Shown piece after piece: positions 23,455-29,555 of a stretch of 36,747 nucleotides of DNA. Within the stretch, counting starts at the first letter, position 1, and every line of letters begins with the position of its first letter. Under the pieces are notes generated by a model. It saw nothing but the letters and a program-made list of their open reading frames with translations, searched no databases and was not told the origin of the DNA. The translations under genes and the position numbers were made by a program. The DNA comes from Clostridiales bacterium (GTDB taxonomy: Bacteria > Bacillota > Clostridia > Oscillospirales > Oscillospiraceae): contig VSNB01000002.1 of assembly GCA_009774055.1 (NCBI GenBank), positions 1 through 36,747 of the forward strand, given 5' to 3'.

Positions 23455-24381
23455 ATGAATAATACTGCGAGTAAACAGCACGGCAGTCCGTCAAATTGCC
23501 CCGCCGACGGCGATGTGTTTATGCAAATGCTGGAAGCCATGACCGAAGAAGAACTGACTGATGGCTTGAACGAAGCCTTGGAAAGTATGACCGAGGAGAA
23601 TTATGACTCCGCATTGATTGATGCATATCTTGCCGCGCTAGACCGGAAAGCCCCCATGCCGGAAGTGCCAGATACGAATACTTCTTTTGCCAATTTCCAA
23701 AACAGGCTACTCCAGACCTTTCCTGCCAAAAACGACGCTGTTGTTAGTCCCGAGCGCAAAGCACGATCTGTTTGGCGCGTCGGACTGGTAGCTGCCCTTA
23801 TTGCAATTTGTCTTATGGGCGGCATGGTTGTCGCACAAGCAGCAGGAGTGGATGTTTTTGGCGCTATAGCGCGTTGGACAGATGAGGTGTTCAGCTTGGG
23901 GACTATTCGCTCTGATGGGGCAGTCGATAGGACAAGCGGCATTGCGTCAGAAGACGATGCAATCGGTAGCAGCAACAAAACCAATTATGTATCGCTTCAA
24001 GAAGCGTTGGACGACTACGGTATAACAGAATTTTCCGAGCCAACATGGATTCCTGAAGGATACGCATTTGAAAGCGTCGAGGCAGATTGTTGGATTGATG
24101 ATGGCTCCTTTATAGCCTTATACGCAAAATACTATAATGGAACCGATCTTCTACAAATCAAAATTGAACGCTATCAAGGCGATGCAAACGAACAATTGGA
24201 AAAAACAGATACGACTGTTGATTCTTTTGTTGTTAGTGGGTTGACGGTCTACTTGTTCGAAAACATTAACAGCAACTCTGCTGCATGGGTAACAGAACAC
24301 TATGAATGCTATATTAGTGGTGCTGTCGAAAAGCAAATATTGAAGCAAATAGTGCTGTCCACCTATGAGCGCACACAGTAA
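23455..24381 (+). CDS. DUF4367-type membrane protein, probable anti-sigma factor
   Basis: 308 residues from ATG 23455 with GGAGGTG upstream. An acidic cytoplasmic N-terminal part (1-105) contains MTEEELTDGLNEALESMTEE. One membrane segment lies at about 110-132 (VGLVAALIAICLMGGMVVAQ). The extracellular C-terminal part (about 175-305) has YVSLQEALDDYGITEFSEPT, then WIPEGYAFESVEA, which is characteristic of DUF4367. Proteins of this shape next to ECF sigma factors usually hold the sigma factor at the membrane until a signal arrives. The role is inferred from order and topology. It is followed closely by a small secreted protein. Confidence 0.8.
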   Translation: MNNTASKQHGSPSNCPADGDVFMQMLEAMTEEELTDGLNEALESMTEENYDSALIDAYLAALDRKAPMPEVPDTNTSFANFQNRLLQTFPAKNDAVVSPERKARSVWRVGLVAALIAICLMGGMVVAQAAGVDVFGAIARWTDEVFSLGTIRSDGAVDRTSGIASEDDAIGSSNKTNYVSLQEALDDYGITEFSEPTWIPEGYAFESVEADCWIDDGSFIALYAKYYNGTDLLQIKIERYQGDANEQLEKTDTTVDSFVVSGLTVYLFENINSNSAAWVTEHYECYISGAVEKQILKQIVLSTYERTQ

Positions 24382-24396
24382 GGAGATGGTAATAGC

Positions 24397-24825
24397 GTGT
24401 ATAAAAAGGTAGCACACGGCATGTCACTGTTTTTGGCAATCCTGATGATTATGTCGTCATCAGCCTTTGCAGTGGATATGCGTGCAAGCAGTCGAATTGA
24501 GCGCAGTTCTGCAAGGGTTAAGGCGGGAATAGATGGAAACCTGTGGATATATTTTTCTGTAGATGCAATTTCCTCTATGGATGACATTGGTGCAAGCGAA
24601 ATCAATATCCAACGATATAATGGTTCCTGCTGGATTACAGAATCTACACTTACGCCTACAGATGCACCGGAAATGCAGGCCAGTAATGCAACCCGACACT
24701 CTGCATCGATTCCTTATAAACCCGAATATTCTGGCTACGCATACCGGGCAGTAGTTTCAGTTTATGCCGCAGACAGTTCTGGTACAAGTACAACCAGTGT
24801 AACCTCTAGACAGGTGACAATGTAG
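24397..24825 (+). CDS. Small secreted protein (possibly DUF6147-like)
   Basis: 142 residues from GTG 24397, 15 bases after the previous stop, with AAGGAGATGG upstream. A signal peptide covers about 1-25 (MSLFLAILMIMSSSAFA core). The mature part is about 115 residues, Ser/Thr-rich and beta-like (RIERSSARVKAGIDGNLWIY, later YRAVVSVYAADSSGTSTTSV). No cysteine motif or catalytic signature is visible. Close spacing suggests it is made together with the sigma/anti-sigma pair and may be the sensed or regulated product (inference). The DUF6147 likeness is by memory of general shape only. Confidence 0.7.
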   Translation: MYKKVAHGMSLFLAILMIMSSSAFAVDMRASSRIERSSARVKAGIDGNLWIYFSVDAISSMDDIGASEINIQRYNGSCWITESTLTPTDAPEMQASNATRHSASIPYKPEYSGYAYRAVVSVYAADSSGTSTTSVTSRQVTM

Positions 24826-24936
24826 TTGTTCTCCCCAAAAACCATAGGGAACAGGAGGCAATTAGCATCTGCTCATTTAGAAAACTAAAGCACCTTATAG
24901 AACAAATACAACAGAATTGAAAGGTTGGGTATAATT

Positions 24937-26049
24937 ATGGCAAGCAATGTAGGAATAACTTTGGCTCAGATTCGAAATGGATCGGCCGTCTATCAGCTTG
25001 ACGCAACAAACCCCGTGGATGGCGTTAAAGCTGTTCAGAAAGCACTGAAGCTATTAGGTTATTATGCAGTGAATACCGATACGTATGACGGTAAGATGGG
25101 TGAAACCACGGTTGCAGCTGTTAAAGGCTTTCAGACGGAAAACAACTTAACCCTTACCGGGACAGTGAACAAGCAAACGTTAGCCTTGATAGATTCAAAG
25201 CTGCTTCCCATTTATAGCGATGGACATATTCTTAAACCCAGTGTAAATGCGATACGGTATGGGTTCGATTATGCAGGCAGAGGATGCAGCGGTGACGGTG
25301 TAAATAAAATCCGTTCCCTGCTAATCAATAAAGGATATTCCGTTTCTTCGTCAGGAAGTTTTAATGATGATCTGTACGAAAAAGTACAAGCATTTCAAAG
25401 AGCAAACCATTTAGCCGATGATGGTTCGGTAGGACAACGAACTTTTCTTGCGCTGGAAAACAGCACTTCCAGCACAGGATGGATTTCTTCTACTGGCAAG
25501 GTTTCGCTCACAGCGGGATTACTGGCACAATGCGGTTTTTGGGGAGTTTTGCTCAACTTCTATGTTCCACAATTAAATACCGCAATCAACAACTTGAGTA
25601 CTACATATGCACCGGACCTTGCTGCTAAGAAAGCATTGGCAAAGCACTTCTTAGCACAATGTATGGGAGAAACTTCCAACGGCAGCCTACTTGTTGAGGC
25701 CACTTATAAAGCTGGAATAGGAGGCCCCGCAAGGTATTCTCCTTTTTACGGTGCAGGCCTTCTTCATCTCACTTTTCTTGAAAATTATGAGAAATTCAAA
25801 AAAGAGAAGTATCCGTATGATGATAAAATTACAAATCCGCCAACGTATGCTACACAACACGTTGCAATTAAGTACCCCGGTCCGAGTGGATCATGGTTCT
25901 GGAACAAATTTGTTTCTCCAAAGGTAACTAACTGGAAAGGTGATTCAGCGTCAATCTGTAGAACTGTCACCTATGAAATTACAGGAAGCTATAATGATGA
26001 AACTAAGCGCCATGGCCACTATACATCCCTTGGAGAAGTCCTAAAATAA
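24937..26049 (+). CDS. Peptidoglycan-binding, GH19-like cell-wall hydrolase
   Basis: 370 residues from ATG 24937. Two PG_binding_1 domains come first (about 25-85, with VDGVKAVQKALKLLGYYAVN and FQTENNLTLTGTVNKQTLAL; and about 115-170, with FQRANHLADDGSVGQRTFLA). The C-terminal domain (about 185-365) resembles GH19/lysozyme-type enzymes: Glu245 in CMGETSNGS, then SPFYGAGLLHLTFLENYEKF, matching the conserved substrate-groove strand. It would cut glycan strands of the cell wall. No signal peptide is visible, so release would need lysis, a holin-like route or the transfer channel. AT-rich composition and low similarity to the neighbours suggest it is cargo. Confidence 0.8.
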   Translation: MASNVGITLAQIRNGSAVYQLDATNPVDGVKAVQKALKLLGYYAVNTDTYDGKMGETTVAAVKGFQTENNLTLTGTVNKQTLALIDSKLLPIYSDGHILKPSVNAIRYGFDYAGRGCSGDGVNKIRSLLINKGYSVSSSGSFNDDLYEKVQAFQRANHLADDGSVGQRTFLALENSTSSTGWISSTGKVSLTAGLLAQCGFWGVLLNFYVPQLNTAINNLSTTYAPDLAAKKALAKHFLAQCMGETSNGSLLVEATYKAGIGGPARYSPFYGAGLLHLTFLENYEKFKKEKYPYDDKITNPPTYATQHVAIKYPGPSGSWFWNKFVSPKVTNWKGDSASICRTVTYEITGSYNDETKRHGHYTSLGEVLK

Positions 26050-26070
26050 TTACAGGAAGCACCCATCATC

Positions 26071-26124
26071 TTAGAGCCTGTTTAATATCTATTCGCGCAC
26101 GTTGAAATATTGAACAGGCTCTAA
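26071..26124. repeat. 18-base inverted repeat downstream of the hydrolase
   Basis: TTAGAGCCTGTTTAATAT (26071-26088) and ATATTGAACAGGCTCTAA (26107-26124) are inverted with one mismatch around 18 bases. It may be a stem-loop terminator or the remnant of a small transposable repeat, whose ends often begin GAGCCTGTT. Confidence 0.7.
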
Positions 26125-26136
26125 AGTAAAACAACT

Positions 26137-26177
26137 AAAATGCCCAGGCGGTACAATCACACCGACCTGGGCATTTT
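26137..26177. terminator. Bidirectional intrinsic terminator
   Basis: AAAATGCCCAGG (26137-26148) pairs with CCTGGGCATTTT (26166-26177), with an inner CGGT/ACCG. A-run and T-run flank the stem, so it can end transcripts of the hydrolase from the left and of the lipoprotein from the right. Confidence 0.85.
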
Positions 26178-26279
26178 GTGTATTGGCTGTCTCAGCCTTT
26201 ATCCTGCGTCTAAAAGTTTAATGAAATCTTTACGCAAAATCTTCTCTTTTCCGACCTATCATAGTATTCGCATTAAAAA

Positions 26280-27104
26280 TCATGGTAAGCATAAAGACTG
26301 ATACATTAAAATCTCACTCTCCCAGTCACTCCAATTAAACATTTCTTCTGTTACATGATCAGCTGTAGTCTGCAATTCTCCATTTACTACTCGCTCCTCA
26401 GTATAACAAATCTCATCACCATTTATTGAGGAATACACAATCAATCTTGCAAGTAATTGTAAATCGCATCCATCTACTTTATATTTATCATAACATGTAT
26501 CTACAAAATATTTATCATTAAAATTTTCCTTTATAGAAAAATTTTGCGTTAAAATAATTTGCTGCATAGGCAAAAATTGAGGTGAATACAAGTTATCAAA
26601 TTCATCTAAAGGTACATACTGATTTTGGGTTGGATCAAAAACAAAACAGATGAATGGTTCTTTCTTCCCCAAAATACCAAGAGCAAGTATAAAATCTGGA
26701 TTGGAATCACAGTTCACATCTGCAATCTGCAAACCTTGACCGATTGAAATCGCGTCAAAATTGCTATCAAGTTCATGCCAAAAATGTTGCAAAATAGTGT
26801 CATTAAAATCTTTGATCGAAAACTCAATCGCATTGATATCAGTCTCAAATACTTTAATATCATAATTTACAAGGCCAAATGAATCATAAAGGGCAACTGA
26901 ACCATAATAACGGGCAATAGGTTCATCATCAATTATATCTGGTCCGGCTTCTACTCCGTTTGTAACTTCAATATTTTCCTGTTGTCCATCATCCCCTTTG
27001 GCTTCTTCCAACGCCTGATTACATCCACATAGGCTGATTAACAAAAGAACAACCAAAGTGGACCCAATAGTTGCCGCCAGCCTAGCAAAGAATTTAAATT
27101 TCAT
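26280..27104 (-). CDS. Lipoprotein of unknown function
   Basis: 274 residues on the minus strand, starting MKFKFFARLAATIGSTLVVL. The signal ends with a lipobox-like ISLCGC, placing the acylated Cys near residue 28. A longer in-frame start 10 codons upstream (27134) is less likely because the basic-hydrophobic signal begins at MKFKFF. The acidic linker (about 30-65) is followed by a domain with IADVNCDSNPDFILALGILG, which resembles a degenerate calcium-binding or FG-GAP-like loop. The protein would sit on the outer face of the membrane. It points against the surrounding genes and shares the terminator at 26137-26177. The family is not recognised. Confidence 0.75.
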   Translation of the reverse strand: MKFKFFARLAATIGSTLVVLLLISLCGCNQALEEAKGDDGQQENIEVTNGVEAGPDIIDDEPIARYYGSVALYDSFGLVNYDIKVFETDINAIEFSIKDFNDTILQHFWHELDSNFDAISIGQGLQIADVNCDSNPDFILALGILGKKEPFICFVFDPTQNQYVPLDEFDNLYSPQFLPMQQIILTQNFSIKENFNDKYFVDTCYDKYKVDGCDLQLLARLIVYSSINGDEICYTEERVVNGELQTTADHVTEEMFNWSDWESEILMYQSLCLP

Positions 27105-27134
27105 AAGTATAATCGACCTTTCTGCAAATGGCAT

Positions 27135-27538
27135 TAACTGAGATAAACCTTTGGTGATTATGTCTGGTATTGATGTCTGGAAAGGCCTATTGTGCCTTTT
27201 TTCAGTGATGCCCTATCACTTAATTAGTTTTGTACTTGCTACCTAGCAAAAGAGATTTAGGTAGATGGGAATAAATTACTCTGTTGCTTATATTGACAAG
27301 TATAACACAAAATTTCTCTGTTTACAACCGTTTTCTTAGAATTTGATTACAAAATTCCAGCATTGACTGCTTGTATAGTTTGTACCCGTTTTAATCAGTA
27401 CTTCCTAATTATAAATAAATTTTGTGAACGATCTCACAGCAACATACCATCAGATAAAACAATTAAGGTTCCTGCCCAAGAAGAGTTGTAAAGCAAGAAT
27501 TTATTTTTGAATCTACTTTATTTTAATTAAATCCTATG
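27135..27538. other. AT-rich spacer without a recognised gene
   Basis: No convincing coding frame was found. A weak hairpin AAAGGC/GCCTTT followed by a T-run lies at 27181-27202. The spacer runs into a strong terminator at 27539-27571 on the plus strand, although no plus-strand gene precedes it. Confidence 0.6.
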
Positions 27539-27571
27539 AAGCGGGGCGGTAGCAAACACCGCCCCGCTTTT
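27539..27571 (+). terminator. Strong intrinsic terminator
   Basis: AAGCGGGGCGGT (27539-27550) pairs with ACCGCCCCGCTT (27558-27569) around a 7-base loop and runs into TTTT (27568-27571). The GC-rich stem stands out in AT-rich sequence. Confidence 0.85.
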
Positions 27572-27733
27572 GCAAATGCTTATGTGCAAAAAATGTCGAT
27601 GGGTAAATTTTGTAGCGAGGAAAATGTGATCGTTTCCAACAACTTTTTGAGAAGTTTTAGCTTTTCCTGCGAATATCGGGCAAAAATTCAATTTAGGAGA
27701 AGTCAAAGATTAGAAGGCCAAAAGGAGACGACT

Positions 27734-27919
27734 ATGGACCAAAGATATAAGCAGGTTAACGCGGTGACTTTTAAAACCTACATTAAATCAGCGATTGACC
27801 AATCCGTGCTGAAAGCACAGTTGAAGAAATCGACAATGGGCGAATTGAAGCAGACATTTTCCATGTTGTCGGAAGCAGTCCTGTATACGCTGGTTGCAAA
27901 GGGAGCCGAAACGGAGTAA
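27734..27919 (+). CDS. Small ICE protein of unknown function
   Basis: 61 residues from ATG 27734, preceded by AAAGGAGA (27721-27728). A longer in-frame ATG at 27536 lies before the strong terminator and is unlikely. The sequence MDQRYKQVNAVTFKTYIKSA, then QSVLKAQLKKSTMGELKQTF, is helical, without signal peptide. A palindromic repeat follows 50 bases downstream, then the sigma-like gene. This suggests a regulatory helper, but nothing more can be read. Confidence 0.65.
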   Translation: MDQRYKQVNAVTFKTYIKSAIDQSVLKAQLKKSTMGELKQTFSMLSEAVLYTLVAKGAETE

Positions 27920-27974
27920 GCAGGGATGGACCACTAGGTATTCGATGTATGCGGCATACAGATCAGTATCTATT

Positions 27975-28003
27975 GAAATGCGTCTCACCATGAGACGCAT
28001 TTT
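27975..28003. repeat. Palindromic repeat copy 8
   Basis: Arms GAAATGCGTCTCA and TGAGACGCATTTT around the loop CCA, followed by a T6 run (27999-28005 region). The T-run makes this copy the best terminator-like member. Confidence 0.92.
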
Positions 28004-28155
28004 TTGTAATATGGTTCCTTTTGACGCGAAAAACATGTTTATAGGCAGAAAAACAAAATGATTTGACTTCTTTTGTAGCTTTTTTTAGTTTTTGCCTGTC
28101 CTGCGTCGTGATACTTATGAGAGCAAAGGGGTGAGGAAAAAGGAGGGGAGAATAG

Positions 28156-28584
28156 GTGAAACTAGAGGATTTCTATACATATCAAGAGCAGACGTTTGAC
28201 TCGTTTATGGGCAAGGTAATCAAAAACGAGGGAAAAGATGCCAAGAAAGAAATTGCGCGGCGAGCCGATCATGAAATATCTATATCCCAGTTGATGGAAC
28301 GGGAACTTGCACAGATTGCTGCAGCTGATACCTATGACTTTGGCAAAATGACATTTTATGTAAGGAACAATGCTATTACAGTCCATGACATGTTCTTGGG
28401 ACAAGCTATTGCCGCGCTCCCACCCTATCGGCGTGAAGTAATTCTGTTGGCTTACTTCATGAATAAGAACGATCCTCAAATTGGCGAATTGTTAAATGTA
28501 ACACCCAACACAATTCGATACCGCAGAAAAACATCATTAGAAAGACTGAAACAGATTTTGGAGATGATGGAATATGAAAAATAA
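28156..28584 (+). CDS. Sigma-70 region 4-type regulator
   Basis: 142 residues from GTG 28156, preceded by AAGGAGGGGAG. The C-terminal half (about 80-140) carries a sigma region 4-like helix-turn-helix: AIAALPPYRREVILLAYFMN, then DPQIGELLNVTPNTIRYRRK. The N-terminal half (1-75) is helical and does not match region 2 clearly. Such proteins are common just before the HTH gene and integrase in clostridial conjugative transposons and are thought to control excision and transfer. The stop overlaps the next gene by 11 bases. Confidence 0.85.
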   Translation: MKLEDFYTYQEQTFDSFMGKVIKNEGKDAKKEIARRADHEISISQLMERELAQIAAADTYDFGKMTFYVRNNAITVHDMFLGQAIAALPPYRREVILLAYFMNKNDPQIGELLNVTPNTIRYRRKTSLERLKQILEMMEYEK

Positions 28585-28834
28585 AACGCTTATTCCGTAT
28601 TCCGTGATTGTTGCCGCAAAGAATGGTGATCTTGAAGCCATGCAGAAAATTTTGACTCATTACAACAGAGTTATTGATTTCCATTCAAGACGCACTGTAT
28701 ACGATGAGTACGGAAACCCCCGTGTAAAAGTTGATCCAGAAATAAAACATCGCATCCAAGCTAAAATCATCAGCAGCATAATTTATGATTTTGACCCCTA
28801 TCGCTTGCCGAAAGGGGAATCATTGGAGGACTGA
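28574..28834 (+). CDS. Helix-turn-helix-type conjugative transposon protein
   Basis: 86 residues. The N-terminus MKNKTLIPYSVIVAAKNGDL, then EAMQKILTHYNRVI, is typical of the small HTH proteins that follow the sigma-like gene in clostridial conjugative transposons. The middle has a loop with RRTVYDEYGNPRVKVDPEIK and the end is acidic (GESLED). It overlaps the sigma-like gene by 11 bases, which points to coupled translation. A role in control of excision or plasmid-like steps is likely but inferred. Confidence 0.85.
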   Translation: MKNKTLIPYSVIVAAKNGDLEAMQKILTHYNRVIDFHSRRTVYDEYGNPRVKVDPEIKHRIQAKIISSIIYDFDPYRLPKGESLED

Positions 28835-29095
28835 TAGCCGTCCTCTATAAGCGCGTGTATTTTATAGGCGCGTTTACAGAGGCCGATTATCGGCCTGTTG
28901 GAAATAACAACTGAATAGGGCAATCGGATACATTCTGTATGTGCGAAGCCAGACGGCGGGTACGCAGGGATACTCCCCCGTGAAAGGAGGACAGATACCG
29001 GGAGGACGGAGCGAACAAGGCCAGCGCCGTAAAGCTGCTATGGCAGAGCAGCGGGCGATGAATCGCATACAGGTATAATGATACTTGCGTCGGCT

Positions 29096-29116
29096 ATGCG
29101 TCACAGCGTAGGACGC
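29096..29116. repeat. Decayed palindromic repeat copy
   Basis: ATGCGTCACAGCGTAGGACG follows the consensus with a few changes in both arms (TCTCA to TCACA, TGAGAC to TAGGAC). Confidence 0.6.
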
Positions 29117-29212
29117 CCCGCCCACGGGAATGGGGGGAGGCACGAAAAATCCTATGGAGCGGCTTTGCCAGCCGCCGTCTGATCTGTCTTTGAAAATATA
29201 TCGTGGAATCTG

Positions 29213-29242
29213 AAATCCGTACCGCTCTCCGGTGCGGATTTT
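29213..29242 (+). terminator. Terminator-like stem-loop
   Basis: A 12-base stem with one G-U pair, 5-base loop and TTTT closes the hairpin-rich gap, 6 bases before palindromic repeat copy 9. Confidence 0.6.
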
Positions 29243-29247
29243 GTCGA

Positions 29248-29274
29248 TAATGCGTCTCACCGTGAGACGCATTA
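29248..29274. repeat. Palindromic repeat copy 9
   Basis: Arms TAATGCGTCTCA and TGAGACGCATTA around the loop CCG. The outer bases differ from the GGAA/TTCC of other copies, yet both arms changed together, so the pairing is kept. It is 50 bases before the small gene at 29324. Confidence 0.95.
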
Positions 29275-29323
29275 AAAGTATATTTACTCCTAGACATTCA
29301 TAATGTCTATTAGGAGGTGTGCC

Positions 29324-29476
29324 GTGGAGAAAAAAATTGATCTTAACCGCAATAAGGACTTGACAAGGCCACAAGAAATAAATGTGATCATCCATCATGC
29401 GGACAACGGCCCGAACCTGGAATCCTGCATGATTTCTATTCTTTCCGAACACATGACAAAAAGCGCGAATTTTTGA
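29324..29476 (+). CDS. 50-residue protein upstream of the recombinase
   Basis: GTG 29324 follows TAGGAGGTGT (29311-29320). The protein MEKKIDLNRNKDLTRPQEIN continues VIIHHADNGPNLESCMISIL and ends HMTKSANF. It is too short for confident family assignment; size and place next to the recombinase fit an excision helper or a small regulator (inference). Its TGA stop is part of the TTGACA box of the recombinase promoter. Confidence 0.65.
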   Translation: MEKKIDLNRNKDLTRPQEINVIIHHADNGPNLESCMISILSEHMTKSANF

Positions 29477-29501
29477 CATTTCTCTCAGTATTTGCTACAA
29501 T
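29473..29501 (+). promoter_or_regulatory. Promoter of the serine recombinase
   Basis: TTGACA (29473-29478) and TACAAT (29496-29501) are exactly 17 bases apart. The TGA of the preceding small gene lies inside the -35 box. Confidence 0.75.
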
Positions 29502-29555
29502 ATAATTGTAGATATTGTTTTGCAAATACAAGAGGTTTAGCAGAAAGGAGTGTAT

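Larger units (their letters stand above)
28835..29242 (+). ncRNA. Candidate structured non-coding RNA or cis-acting region
   Basis: No plus-strand gene fits here. Several local hairpins follow each other: GGCCGAT/ATCGGCC (28881-28895), GTTG/CAAC (28897-28911), ATACA/TGTAT (28928-28940), GCTGCT/AGCAGC (29034-29052), GCGAT/ATCGC (29055-29066), GCGGCT/AGCCGC (29159-29175) and a final stem AAATCCGTACCG/CGGTGCGGATTT (29213-29241) with TTTT. The last one looks like an intrinsic terminator. GC content is high compared with the genes just before it. It could be a leader RNA, an independent RNA, or an origin-like region. The calling is structural only. Confidence 0.4.

Noticed and set aside
27536..27733. 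Longer small protein starting at ATG 27536
   Set aside because: The start lies before a strong terminator hairpin and has no ribosome site; ATG 27734 has AAAGGAGA.
28835..29242. Group II intron or known riboswitch
   Set aside because: I see no reverse transcriptase gene, no recognisable domain V and no riboswitch core; only local hairpins.
14..29274. CRISPR array
   Set aside because: The palindromic units are thousands of bases apart with genes between them, without regular spacers or cas genes.
28874..29479. Minus-strand open frame of 201 residues over the hairpin-rich region
   Set aside because: It crosses two palindrome copies and the small gene, has no ribosome site and a Cys/Arg/Pro-rich composition typical of a non-coding frame.
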